Assembly: GCF_004681185.1 (NCBI RefSeq)
Contig: NZ_SRIF01000002.1
Location: 1,035,994 to 1,099,993 of the forward strand
Source: Haloarcula amylovorans
GTDB taxonomy: Archaea > Halobacteriota > Halobacteria > Halobacteriales > Haloarculaceae
Direction of reading: 5' to 3'
DNA: 64,000 nt
Shown: positions 1-8,154 of the stretch, one piece after another
How positions within the stretch are numbered: position 1 is the first letter of the stretch
How the letters are laid out: each line of letters starts with the position of its first letter
The notes under the pieces: model-generated
The model's input: only the letters and a program-made list of their open reading frames with translations
What the model was told of the DNA's origin: nothing
The model's database searches: none
Position numbers and translations under genes: made by a program

Positions 1-1341
1 CTGTGACAGCCCCAGCGCCGCGAAGATGTCACCGTCGTCGTCACGAACCGGATGGAAGTGAAACTGGTACGTCTCCTCGCCGACAGACTCTTCGAACGTG
101 GATATCTCGCCGTCGAGTGCTGCTCGGTAGTGGGGAACGACGACGTCTGCCAGTTCCGATGGCAACGCGTCCCGGAGCAGTTCCCCTTCCAACTCAGTTC
201 TCGTCACACCGGAGTCCCCCTCCGGCGTCCCACCGAACGTGACGTATCGGAGGTCCCGGTCCACCAACGCGACGGCGCCGTTCGGGAAGTTCTCGACCAG
301 CGTCCGGTACCAGGACCGATGCTCTTCGAGTTCGCGTTCGCGTTCCTTCTGCGTCGTGATATCTGAAATGATGCCTTCCAGCACCACCAGTTCGCCGTCG
401 TCGTCGAAGATGCCGCGTCCGTGACTCCTGACCCACCGTCGCTCGCCATCGACGGTCTCGATGCGGTAGGTGATGGAGAACGGTTCGCGGTCGGTGACAG
501 CGGTCTGAATCCCCTCCCAGACGGCTTCGCGGTCGGCGTCGACGATAACGTCCTCACCCCACGCGACATCGCCGCGTTCGAGCGCGTCGGGCGCGTAGCC
601 GGTGAGGTCACGGCAGGCGTCGCTGACGAACTCCACCGGCCACCCGCGCTCGTTCCAGCACCGATACACCATCCCCGGGACGTTCTCCATCAGTCGCGAG
701 AGCTGTTCCTCTCGCTCTTGAAGCGCCCGTGTCTGCGCTTTCCGTTCGGAGATGTCACGGAAGTACACTGACAGGCCGGTCTCTGATGGATACGCGTTGA
801 TCTCGTACCACGCGTCGAGTGGTTCGGGATAGTAAAATTCGAAGACGGTTGGCTCTTGTCTCTCCATCGCGGCGTGGTACTCCTCGCCCAACTTCGAGTC
901 GGCCGCCCACTCGAACACCTCCCAGATGTTTTCACCGACCAGTCCTTCGCCTCGATAGTCGATGAGAGCCTCCGCGCGCTCGTTGACGTACGTGAACCGC
1001 CACTCGGTGTCAAGTGCGTAGAACCCGTCCGAAATCCGACTGAAGACGTCTCGTAGCTCCGTCGTGAGATGATCGTGTTTCGCCTCGTCGGTCAGCATCT
1101 CCTCGATTTCACCGAGAGACCGACTCTCCGTCGTGGGTCGCCACCACACTCGCTCTCCCTCTCCGACGGCTTTACTGCGGAGCTCGCCTCGGTCGGCCAG
1201 TTCTTCGAGCCGGTTCCGGGCAGTGTCGCGGCGACATCCGAGATGGTCGGCAATCTCGCCCGCCGTCACTGGTTCCCGAGCCGCCCCTGCGGCGTCACAG
1301 GCACCGAGTACGTCGTCGGGCGTGATTCGGCCGGAACTCAT
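1..1341 (-). CDS. PAS-domain sensor protein with N-terminal HTH (3' end outside window)
   Basis: This reading frame is open for 447 codons from an ATG at 1341 to the left edge, so the C-terminus is missing. Residues 20-75 look like a winged helix-turn-helix (an EIADHLGCRRDTARNRL recognition region). Three PAS repeats follow, at about 96-200, 213-333 and 345-447; the first two end in the usual DISERK and DITTQKERE linkers. No transmembrane segment is seen, so it is probably a cytoplasmic signal sensor. The missing end could be a histidine kinase or a Bat-type GAF/HTH output, and I cannot tell which. The HTH at the front with PAS domains behind is a common haloarchaeal layout. The ligand is unknown. 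Confidence 0.85.
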   Translation of the reverse strand, partial: MSSGRITPDDVLGACDAAGAAREPVTAGEIADHLGCRRDTARNRLEELADRGELRSKAVGEGERVWWRPTTESRSLGEIEEMLTDEAKHDHLTTELRDVFSRISDGFYALDTEWRFTYVNERAEALIDYRGEGLVGENIWEVFEWAADSKLGEEYHAAMERQEPTVFEFYYPEPLDAWYEINAYPSETGLSVYFRDISERKAQTRALQEREEQLSRLMENVPGMVYRCWNERGWPVEFVSDACRDLTGYAPDALERGDVAWGEDVIVDADREAVWEGIQTAVTDREPFSITYRIETVDGERRWVRSHGRGIFDDDGELVVLEGIISDITTQKERERELEEHRSWYRTLVENFPNGAVALVDRDLRYVTFGGTPEGDSGVTRTELEGELLRDALPSELADVVVPHYRAALDGEISTFEESVGEETYQFHFHPVRDDDGDIFAALGLSQ

Positions 1342-1486
1342 TTTCCTGCTTTCCGCGCGTGAGGGTTAAAAGTCCGTTGCAGGCCCTGAGCGGGGAACGG
1401 CTATCGCACAGTCGTCCCGTCATCCCCAAGACTGCGTCTGCGGCCGACACGACTGCAGTAGCTCTCATGTTCGTTCGAGTCGAAAA

Positions 1487-1510
1487 ATGCGAGGGATGGG
1501 ATTCGAACCC
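1487..1510 (-). repeat. Duplicated 3' end of tRNA-Leu (attachment-site-like)
   Basis: These 24 bases are identical to 1596-1619, which cover the T-loop, the 3' T-stem strand, the acceptor 3' strand and the discriminator of the tRNA-Leu. Ahead of it (in tRNA sense) the T-stem 5' strand no longer pairs properly and no acceptor 5' strand exists, so this is a 3' fragment and not a second tRNA. Such duplications are the usual footprint of tyrosine-recombinase integration at tRNA genes. Here only 109 bases separate the two copies and no integrase is present. Confidence 0.8.
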
Positions 1511-1568
1511 GAAGCAAATCCTCGATACGCTCGGATTTCCGTGATTCGGATCCATCCAGACGATTCGA

Positions 1569-1590
1569 CGCGGCGCGGAGTTGCGCCGCG
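1569..1590 (-). terminator. Hairpin just downstream of tRNA-Leu
   Basis: This is a perfect 8-bp GC stem (CGCGGCGC / GCGCCGCG) with a 6-base loop, starting 6 bases past the tRNA 3' end and lying between the two copies of the tRNA 3' repeat. There is no strong oligo-U run, so a role in termination or processing is inferred. Confidence 0.4.
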
Positions 1591-1596
1591 CACTCA

Positions 1597-1681
1597 TGCG
1601 AGGGATGGGATTCGAACCCATGGACCCCTACGGGAGCGGGTCTTAAGCCCACCGCCATTGGCCAGGCTAGGCGACCCTCGC
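1597..1681 (-). tRNA. tRNA-Leu (anticodon UAA)
   Basis: The minus strand folds as a class II tRNA. The acceptor is GCGAGGG/CCCTCGC, the D-arm has TAGCCTGGCCAATGGCG, the anticodon loop is CTTAAGA, there is a long variable arm, and the T-arm is ATGGG-TTCGAAT-CCCAT. The anticodon TAA and the long variable arm give leucine. The CCA end is not encoded. Position 1597 is the discriminator A. Its 3' end is duplicated at 1487-1510. Confidence 0.96.
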
Positions 1682-1721
1682 GCACTCCCCTCTCCACACC
1701 GAGAGGGAAAACGGGTTTCGA

Positions 1722-2063
1722 TTACCAGTCGACAGAGAGGGTGCCGTCGCCGTGGGGGTCGGGGGCAATCTCCTCGTTGGTGCGGCGGTCGACGACGTGG
1801 ATGACGCCGCGGTCTTTCTTCGCCGGGCAGACCTCGGCGGCTCTGACGTTGTGGTCGAGTTCGTCCTCGCCGAAGAAGTACGTCTCGGGCGTGGCGATGC
1901 CGGTGTCGAGATCCAGCGACCAGTTTTCGGAGACCTCGGCGCACTTGCCCGCGCCGAAGCACTTGTTGGCCTCGAAGATGAGTTTGTAGGGCTTCTCCTC
2001 GACGGGCGGGCCGCCCTGCTCGCCGATCTCGCTCGGGTCGACTGGCTCGTCGGCCTCTGTCAT
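1722..2063 (-). CDS. Three-cysteine ferredoxin, probably [3Fe-4S]
   Basis: This 113-residue acidic soluble protein has only three cysteines: C35 and C41 in NKCFGAGKC, and C79 in EVCPAKK. The usual second ligand is an alanine (C-x2-A-x2-C), the pattern of single-cluster [3Fe-4S] ferredoxins, several of which donate electrons to cytochromes P450. It starts at ATG 2063 with a hydrophilic, acidic lead of about 24 residues. Two P450 genes lie in this window (11.8 and 32.9 kb), so a redox partnership is plausible but not shown by linkage. An alternative is an electron carrier for another oxidoreductase. The family assignment is firm; the cluster type is inferred from the missing cysteine. Confidence 0.85.
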   Translation of the reverse strand: MTEADEPVDPSEIGEQGGPPVEEKPYKLIFEANKCFGAGKCAEVSENWSLDLDTGIATPETYFFGEDELDHNVRAAEVCPAKKDRGVIHVVDRRTNEEIAPDPHGDGTLSVDW

Positions 2064-2120
2064 GTCACGCGGTTCGTCTCGAACGACCTTTCGACTGTCG
2101 ATTTCGCGTCGGTAAACGGG

Positions 2121-2297
2121 TCACCCGCTCCAGCCGCCCGCGACGTCGTCGGTAATGCGACTCCGCCAGGTGCCGAAGGCCGCTTCGCAGTCTGGTGCCT
2201 CTTCGATGTGTGCGACGAAGCCTGCTCCCGGCGAGTCCAGCGCGTCGTCACAGAACGGACAGCGGTTCGGGTCGCTCCACGTCTCGGTAGTGGACAT
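2121..2297 (-). CDS. Small zinc-finger-like protein (58 aa)
   Basis: The protein begins MSTTETWSDPNRCPFCDD and continues through a helix containing FVAHIEEAPDCEAAF to a stop at 2121. A CPFC pair, then H and C spaced as in a C2HC knuckle, suggests a single zinc site. Haloarchaea carry many such proteins of about 60 residues with unknown roles. It has its own promoter: a TATATAAATTT box at 2320-2330 lies about 28 bases upstream of the ATG, so the transcript would be nearly leaderless. It is too short for most gene callers, but the cysteine pattern and promoter support it. The ferredoxin lies 57 bases downstream on the same strand. Confidence 0.75.
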   Translation of the reverse strand: MSTTETWSDPNRCPFCDDALDSPGAGFVAHIEEAPDCEAAFGTWRSRITDDVAGGWSG

Positions 2298-2317
2298 ACA
2301 CGATAGTCCCCGTCGGT

Positions 2318-2331
2318 GATATATAAATTTC
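2318..2331 (-). promoter_or_regulatory. TATA box for the 58-aa zinc-finger gene
   Basis: An AT-only run (ATATATAAATTT on the plus strand) sits in otherwise GC-rich DNA, centred about 28 bases upstream of the ATG at 2297, as expected for a leaderless haloarchaeal transcript. Confidence 0.6.
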
Positions 2332-2541
2332 AGCTGGTAAGACGTATATTACTCATTATGGGATTATATGCCACTAATATGTATACGAGAGATTGTGACA
2401 TGCCCCGTGGAGAAGCCGTTGAGAGAGCTTTGTCGCGATAGAACAGCCATACACGGCTCACTACCCCTCTCTATACATCCTATTATTCATTCGCCAATAT
2501 TATAACAACCCTCATATACCGCGAGTAGCTCTCATCCGGTA

Positions 2542-2661
2542 ATGGCAACGCACCAGCGAACCGCGGTCGAATCGTACCGATGCCCCGAATGTAGCGACGT
2601 ACTTGCACTGGCGGACTCACCCTGTGAGTGTGGATACGTCCCGCGACGGAGCGCCGACTGA
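2542..2661 (+). CDS. Zinc-ribbon micro-protein (39 aa)
   Basis: ATG at 2542 opens a 39-residue frame with YRCPECSDVLAL and, later, CECGYVPRRS: two C-x2-C-type knuckles, the layout of haloarchaeal rubrerythrin-like zinc ribbons. It is preceded by the AT-rich region 2298-2541, which can hold its promoter (tattataacaacc at about 2499-2511). It ends 48 bases before the convergent MOSC gene's stop. Function is unknown. The cysteine pattern is the main support. Confidence 0.6.
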   Translation: MATHQRTAVESYRCPECSDVLALADSPCECGYVPRRSAD

Positions 2662-2709
2662 ATCTCGGCGTCTCAGACGAACGGGGCGTCTCGCCCCGCA
2701 TCACCATCC

Positions 2710-3486
2710 TCACTCCAGCGTCCGCACGTCGTCACCGACCGCTATCACCTTTTCTCGGTCTGCTTCCGGAACGCGAGCGATGAGCATCAGCGTATAGAAG
2801 TGGTCGAACGCGTCGCGATTGGCCCAGTCGGGGAACGTCTCGCGGCGGCGTTCGACGAATCGCTCGCGGAACTCGGGCGTCGGCTCGCCGGTGTCTGGGT
2901 CTCGCTCGGGGACGACACAGCGACCACACGGAGTGACGCCCTCGATGCGAACGTCGCCGGCCTCGAATGCGGGTGCGGCTTCGCCGACGAAACGGTCCTC
3001 CCAGAAGGCTTCGACACCGCCTACCTCGACGTTCGCGCGGAGGCGACGGCGTGCCCCATCGATAGTCACGTCGTCGAACCACGACGCGACCGTTTCGAGG
3101 GTCGCAGTGCTGATGACCGACGGCCCCATCTCACGGCGGTCGACGTGGCCGAGGGTGGTGTCCCGTGTCAGCGTCACGTCCAGACCAAACACCTCGCCGA
3201 ACCAGTCGGCGGCGCGCTGGCGGCCGGACCCGGTCGCGAGTTCGAATCGCTCGGTACCGATGTCCGGGACACTCACGTCCAGAGTTCGCGTTTCGGGGTC
3301 GTAGGAGCTCTCGACGTCGTGGACGCGGTCGGTCCGCTTGCCGTTGACGACGTCGCCGTCGGCGTCCAGTAACGCGAACTCGCGGTCGTGCGCGAGCGTC
3401 CCGCCCGAGAGCACGCGTGACTGTTCTACGTCACGACCGGCCAGCGCCTTCACTGGGTAGACGGTGAGTCGCTCGATGTGTGCCAC
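2710..3486 (-). CDS. MOSC domain-containing protein
   Basis: This 258-residue protein has an N-terminal beta-barrel domain of the MOSC_N type (MAHIERLTVYPVKAL, residues 1-100) followed by a C-terminal MOSC domain. A cysteine-containing VTPCGRCVVPERD segment lies near residue 190, then a P-EFRERF stretch. MOSC proteins of this layout (YcbX and mARC families) bind molybdenum cofactor and reduce N-hydroxylated or S-oxidised compounds, usually with a separate electron donor. The conserved cysteine that would ligate molybdenum fits C188 or C191. The length is normal for archaeal members. The substrate is unknown. The nearby ferredoxin could serve it, but they are not in one operon. Confidence 0.88.
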   Translation of the reverse strand: MAHIERLTVYPVKALAGRDVEQSRVLSGGTLAHDREFALLDADGDVVNGKRTDRVHDVESSYDPETRTLDVSVPDIGTERFELATGSGRQRAADWFGEVFGLDVTLTRDTTLGHVDRREMGPSVISTATLETVASWFDDVTIDGARRRLRANVEVGGVEAFWEDRFVGEAAPAFEAGDVRIEGVTPCGRCVVPERDPDTGEPTPEFRERFVERRRETFPDWANRDAFDHFYTLMLIARVPEADREKVIAVGDDVRTLE

Positions 3487-3538
3487 TGACGGGTCGAAGG
3501 CCCGCCGCGATGATAGCAGTTACTCTTTTCGCGGTATC

Positions 3539-4087
<549 letters not shown>

Positions 4088-4160
4088 ACCCGGCCGGACG
4101 AAAGCACGGCAGAAAAGCCTGCCCCTCACCGCTCGGGAAGTCGTCGCATCGGCCGATGGG

Positions 4161-5087
4161 CTACGGCAAGTGAGAACGCAGGTGCTCGCTCACGCGCGCT
4201 GGCGCGTCGAACTGCACCCAGTGGCTGGCGTTGGGAAGTCGTTCGACCCGGAGGTCGGCGACCCACTCGTCGAGGCCCTCCGTGAGACGCACGTCGAGCA
4301 TCTCGTCTCGCTCGCCCCAGACCAGCAGCGTCGGCACCTCGATGGACGTGTCGCCGAGTCCTCCCTGTGTGAGCGTCAGCCGCGCGTTTCGGCGGAACAG
4401 CGCCCGGTAGTAGTCGATGGCGGCGGTCAGCGCACCCGGACGGCCGAGCGCGGTCTCGTAGCGCTCGATGTCCGTCTCGGTGAACGCGTCCGGCCGGATA
4501 GGCTTCTCGCGGAGCATCCGCTTCACCACGGCGAAGTCGCCCCGCCGCAGACTCCACTCAGGGAGACGCGGCACCTGGAAGAAGAAGGCGTACCACGACT
4601 TCGCGATTTGGGTAGGCGAGCGGCGGAGCAACTCCTCGTACCGCGCGGGGTGGGGCGCGTTCAAGACGGCGAGACGGTCCACGATACCTGGGCGGTCGAT
4701 CGCAGTCTGCCACGCCACGAGGCCGCCCCAGTCGTGGCCGACGACGTGGGCGCTCTCGCGGTCGACAGCTCGAACCAACCCCGCCACGTCGCTCACCAGT
4801 TCGTCGATGTGATAGGAGTCGACGCCGTCGGGCTTCTCCGAACAGTTGTACCCGCGCATGTCCGGTGCGACGACGCGATACCCGGCCTCGGCAAGCGTCC
4901 GAATCTGGTGGTGCCACGCGTACCAGAACTCCGGAAAGCCGTGTAAGAGGACGACCAACTCGCCGTCTTCGGGTCCCGCGGTGACGACGTGTAACTCGAC
5001 GCCGTTCGTCTCGACGGTGTCGTGAGCCCACACTTCCCCGTCCGCAGGGACGGTCCACTCGGTGGCGGCCGCGTCGGTCGCTGGCAT
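4161..5087 (-). CDS. Alpha/beta hydrolase, epoxide-hydrolase-like
   Basis: This 308-residue alpha/beta-hydrolase has an oxyanion motif HGFPEFW (49-55), the nucleophile elbow GHDWGG with Asp119, an acid at Asp261 in WGERDEM, and His289 in NASHW. Tyrosines in the lid (Y166 in SWYAFFF, and Y226/Y227 in DYYRALF) match the two epoxide-polarising tyrosines of soluble epoxide hydrolases, which separates it from haloalkane dehalogenases. It would hydrolyse an epoxide or a related ester through an Asp-ester intermediate. No pathway genes sit beside it. Its product and the P450s could act on similar hydrophobic substrates, but that is conjecture. Confidence 0.88.
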   Translation of the reverse strand: MPATDAAATEWTVPADGEVWAHDTVETNGVELHVVTAGPEDGELVVLLHGFPEFWYAWHHQIRTLAEAGYRVVAPDMRGYNCSEKPDGVDSYHIDELVSDVAGLVRAVDRESAHVVGHDWGGLVAWQTAIDRPGIVDRLAVLNAPHPARYEELLRRSPTQIAKSWYAFFFQVPRLPEWSLRRGDFAVVKRMLREKPIRPDAFTETDIERYETALGRPGALTAAIDYYRALFRRNARLTLTQGGLGDTSIEVPTLLVWGERDEMLDVRLTEGLDEWVADLRVERLPNASHWVQFDAPARVSEHLRSHLP

Positions 5088-5132
5088 ATCCGCGGCTTCG
5101 AACGCGCGACGAAAGTCGGTTCCGGGGACTGC

Positions 5133-6218
5133 TTAAAACTCTTGCAGCGCTTCGAGCGCCTCGGCCGCGCTGCCGTCCTCGATAGCGCCGCGGGCCTGCT
5201 CTAAGCCGTCTTCGATGCTGTCCGCGTCCTCGCGGGCGTAGATGCGCAAGGCGGCGTTGAGCGCGACGGCGTCGGCGAAGCCGTCCGTCCGCTCACCGGT
5301 CAGGACCGCTTCGGTGATGTCGGCGGAGTCGCCGGCAACGTTCTGGACTTCGAGGTCCTCGCTCGTCACGTCCATGCCGTAGTCGGCGGTGCGAATCTCG
5401 AAGTCGGCGATATTCTCGTCGTCGGACTCGTCGCCCTCGACGGGCCACTCGGCGACCACCGTCTCGCCGGGGCGCACGTCGTCGTAACCTTCCATTCCCT
5501 GGAAGAACAGGGCGCGCGAGACGGTGCTCGTCTCGGCGTTGCCGAGCGTACGGACCATCTTCTTGGCGAACGGCAGGTGGTAGAAGCTACCGAGGTGGAC
5601 GCTGGCGTTGGCGGGGTTGGCGAGCGTCTCGACGGTGTTGACGAACGTGCGGACGCCCATCATCTCTCGGCGTTCGGACAGTTCTTCGATACCGGGGTTG
5701 AACCGAGGCTGGTAGTAGAAGCCAAAGCCCACGTCGTCTACCATCTCGGCGCTGTCTTTGGGTTCGAGGTCGGTGCGGACACCGAGTTCGTCCAGCACGT
5801 GTTTGTAGGCGTCCTGTTTCTGGGTAGGGACGCGGTCGCCGGAGTGGACGACGACGGGCGTGCCAGCGGCGGCGGCGACGAGGCCGGCACCGACGCCGAA
5901 AATTGCCGAGCGACCCTTGCCGTCGTAGTTCGCGCCGCAGTCGACGGGGTCGGCGTCGGGCTCGGCGGTGACGACGGACTCCTCGGCCATTACGTCGACG
6001 TACGCGCCCAGTTCCTCGGGGGTGTTGCGCTTCCATCGATTGGCGAGCCAGAACGCACCGAGCGTCGTGTGGTCCGGCTCTCCGGCGAGGATGCGCTGGA
6101 AGGCCTCTCGGGCCTGTTCGCGGGTCATGTCGTCGGCGGACTTGTGTCCGGAGCCGACGACTTCGGTCATCAGCCGTCTGAGCGGCCAGTCGCCGTACTC
6201 AGGGGTCGTTTGTGCCAT
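5133..6218 (-). CDS. TrpD-family phosphoribosyltransferase-like protein
   Basis: This 361-residue protein shows the glycosyltransferase family 3 layout: a helical N-terminal domain (about 1-75) and an alpha/beta domain. The family's GTGGD phosphoribosyl-pyrophosphate loop is replaced by CGANYDGKGRSAIFG, followed by GLVAAAAGTPVVVHSGDRVPTQKQ in place of the canonical KHGNR region. It therefore resembles TrpD2/YbiB-like relatives more than true anthranilate phosphoribosyltransferase, and no other trp gene is near. The start at 6218 (MAQTTPEYGDW) is chosen because the longer frame from 6326 would begin within the divergent gene's start. It is divergent from the siroheme decarboxylase with about 107 bases between. 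Confidence 0.8.
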   Translation of the reverse strand: MAQTTPEYGDWPLRRLMTEVVGSGHKSADDMTREQAREAFQRILAGEPDHTTLGAFWLANRWKRNTPEELGAYVDVMAEESVVTAEPDADPVDCGANYDGKGRSAIFGVGAGLVAAAAGTPVVVHSGDRVPTQKQDAYKHVLDELGVRTDLEPKDSAEMVDDVGFGFYYQPRFNPGIEELSERREMMGVRTFVNTVETLANPANASVHLGSFYHLPFAKKMVRTLGNAETSTVSRALFFQGMEGYDDVRPGETVVAEWPVEGDESDDENIADFEIRTADYGMDVTSEDLEVQNVAGDSADITEAVLTGERTDGFADAVALNAALRIYAREDADSIEDGLEQARGAIEDGSAAEALEALQEF

Positions 6219-6325
6219 GCGAGTGGGTTCGATACGGAGTTTGAAAGCCCCTGTGTTTCCCTCCCATGTTGCGGGGACGCCGCCGGCCCGAAAGTGATAC
6301 ACGTATTCGCTCCTAAGCCCGGCCA

Positions 6326-7363
6326 ATGAGCCTCCCGTCGGGTGACTGGCGCGAGCGCATCGACGACGTGGACGCCGCGCTGGTCGACGGATTCCAGAGC
6401 GGCTTCCCGGTGTGTGAACGCCCCTTCGAGGTGGTGGGTGAGCAGGTGGGTATCACGGGCAAAGAAGCCCTCGAACGGGTCGAACGCCTCCACGAAGAGC
6501 GCATCTTCCGGCGATTCGGTCCAGTACTGAATCCGCCAGTCATCGGCTCGTCGACGCTCGCGGCCGTCTCGGTCCCGCCCGACCGCTTCGACGAGGTGGC
6601 CGCCGTCGTCAACGACTACCGACAGGTGAACCACAACTACGCACGCGACCACGAGTGGAACATGTGGTTCGTCGTCACCGCTGGGTCCCGAGACAGACGC
6701 GACGAGATTCTCGCCGACATCGAGGCCCGCACGGGATGTAACGTGCTGATCTTGCCGATGCTGACCGACTACTACATCGACTTGGAGTTCCCGGTCGTGA
6801 ACCGCGACAGATTCGCGAGAGAGTCGATCGAGGGGACCGACGCCAGCGCGACCCGAATCAGTGAGGACGCCGCGGCCGACCTCACAGCACTGGACAGACG
6901 GCTCCTGTTGGCGATTCAAGAGGGGTTTCCGCTTTCTGCGACGCCCTACCGGGATATCTCAGCGGCTATCGACGCGGATGTCGCCGACGTACTCGCCGCC
7001 ATCCGGACGCTCCGCGAGTCGGGCTGCATCAAGCGCGTCGGGTGTGTGGTCAATCATCTCACGACCGGCTTCGACAACAACTGCATGGTCGTCTGGGATG
7101 TCCCCGACGACCAACTGGACGACCGCGGCGAGCGAGTCGGGGCGTTACCGTCCGTCACGCTCTGTTATCATCGACCGCGTCGACCCGAACAGGACTGGCC
7201 GTACAACCTCTTTACGATGATTCACGGCCGGGACGCCGATGCTGTCGACGAGCAGATCGACGAACTGGCGACGGAGTTCCTGCCGTACGACCACGACCGC
7301 CTCTATTCGACGTCCACACTGAAGCAGACGGGCGCGCAGTACGACGACATCGTCGGGGAGTAA
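6326..7363 (+). CDS. ahbAB: Siroheme decarboxylase, AhbA-AhbB fusion
   Basis: This 345-residue protein has two tandem Lrp/AsnC-like halves. The first (1-185) has an HTH region and the motif NHNYARDHEWNMWFVVT (103-119). The second (190-345) has another HTH and CYHRPRRPEQDWPYNLFTMIHG, the signatures of the two siroheme decarboxylase subunits (AhbA/AhbB, NirD/L). The enzyme converts siroheme to 12,18-didecarboxysiroheme on the archaeal siroheme-dependent heme route. The conserved histidines and arginines of both halves are present, so this is not a generic Lrp regulator. Fusion of the two subunits into one chain is common in haloarchaea. Other ahb genes are not in the window. Confidence 0.9.
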   Translation: MSLPSGDWRERIDDVDAALVDGFQSGFPVCERPFEVVGEQVGITGKEALERVERLHEERIFRRFGPVLNPPVIGSSTLAAVSVPPDRFDEVAAVVNDYRQVNHNYARDHEWNMWFVVTAGSRDRRDEILADIEARTGCNVLILPMLTDYYIDLEFPVVNRDRFARESIEGTDASATRISEDAAADLTALDRRLLLAIQEGFPLSATPYRDISAAIDADVADVLAAIRTLRESGCIKRVGCVVNHLTTGFDNNCMVVWDVPDDQLDDRGERVGALPSVTLCYHRPRRPEQDWPYNLFTMIHGRDADAVDEQIDELATEFLPYDHDRLYSTSTLKQTGAQYDDIVGE

Positions 7364-7453
7364 TCGTCGACAGTTCAGTACGCATACTACGCTCGCGTAG
7401 TGTCTCCGGTTCGAGATCCGCAGAAACTGTAAATCGAATGACCGGTAGCGGAA

Positions 7454-7466
7454 CGCTTTTATCATC
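7454..7466 (+). promoter_or_regulatory. TATA box ahead of the response regulator
   Basis: GCTTTTATCATC is centred about 32 bases before the ATG at 7492, a typical haloarchaeal TATA position for a short-leader transcript. It supports the downstream start over the in-frame upstream extension. Confidence 0.5.
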
Positions 7467-7491
7467 ATTTGACACACCGATAGGTGGACAG

Positions 7492-8079
7492 ATGACAACC
7501 GGTGGGGAAGATACGATTCTCGTCGTCGACGACGAGACCGACGTCGCCGACGCGTACGCCGCACAGCTCCGCGAGCGATACGCTGTCGAGACGGCGTATA
7601 GCGGTGAATCAGCGCTCGACGCCCTGGACGAGTCGGTCGACGTGGTGTTGCTCGACCGGCGGATGCCGGGGGTCTCCGGTGACGAGGTGTTGTCGGCCAT
7701 CCGCGAGCGGGGGCTTGGGACGCGGGTAGCGATGGTGACGGCGGTCGAACCGGGCTTTGACATCATCGAGATGCCCTTCGACGACTACGTCGTCAAGCCG
7801 GTCTCACGGGGAGCGTTGTACGAGGTGATAGAACACCTCAAGCGGTGTGCCGCCTACGAGCAGAAGATGCGGGAGTACTACGCGCTGACGAGGAAACGCG
7901 CGGCGCTGGTGGCGAACAAGACGCAGGCCGAACTCGCCGCGAGCGAGGAGTTCCAGTCCCTCGAACGAGAACTCGACGTCGTCCGGGAGACCCTCGACGA
8001 CATCACTGCGGGATTCGACGAGACCGACTTCGAGACCGTGTTTCGCGACCTGAACCAAGCGTCAGCAGCGGCGGAGTAA
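7492..8079 (+). CDS. HalX-domain response regulator
   Basis: This 195-residue protein has a receiver domain (7-115) with acidic pair D13/D14, phospho-acceptor D55 in VVLLDRRMPG, T83 and K102 (YVVKPVS). A C-terminal HalX domain follows (about 118-185), starting near MREYYALTRKRAALVANK and ending in a predicted coiled coil. HalX regulators are haloarchaeal; they have no DNA-binding domain of a known type and probably act through partner proteins. The frame runs upstream into the preceding gene, but the ATG at 7492 follows a good TATA box and begins where receiver domains normally begin. No cognate histidine kinase is adjacent. Confidence 0.9.
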   Translation: MTTGGEDTILVVDDETDVADAYAAQLRERYAVETAYSGESALDALDESVDVVLLDRRMPGVSGDEVLSAIRERGLGTRVAMVTAVEPGFDIIEMPFDDYVVKPVSRGALYEVIEHLKRCAAYEQKMREYYALTRKRAALVANKTQAELAASEEFQSLERELDVVRETLDDITAGFDETDFETVFRDLNQASAAAE

Positions 8080-8154
8080 TAGGACGAGCGCAGCCGAACG
8101 GCGAAACCACGGGTTTCGAAAGTCCTAACCCGGTCTCTTCCATAACCGTGTTCA

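Noticed and set aside
2379..2441. A 20-codon frame starting MYTRDCDMPRG
   Set aside because: It is short, without a ribosome site or motif, and lies in an AT-rich promoter region.
6219..6326. Upstream extension of the TrpD-like gene
   Set aside because: The frame from 6326 overlaps the divergent siroheme decarboxylase start, and its residues are basic and unlike the acidic protein; the ATG at 6218 starts right before the conserved part.
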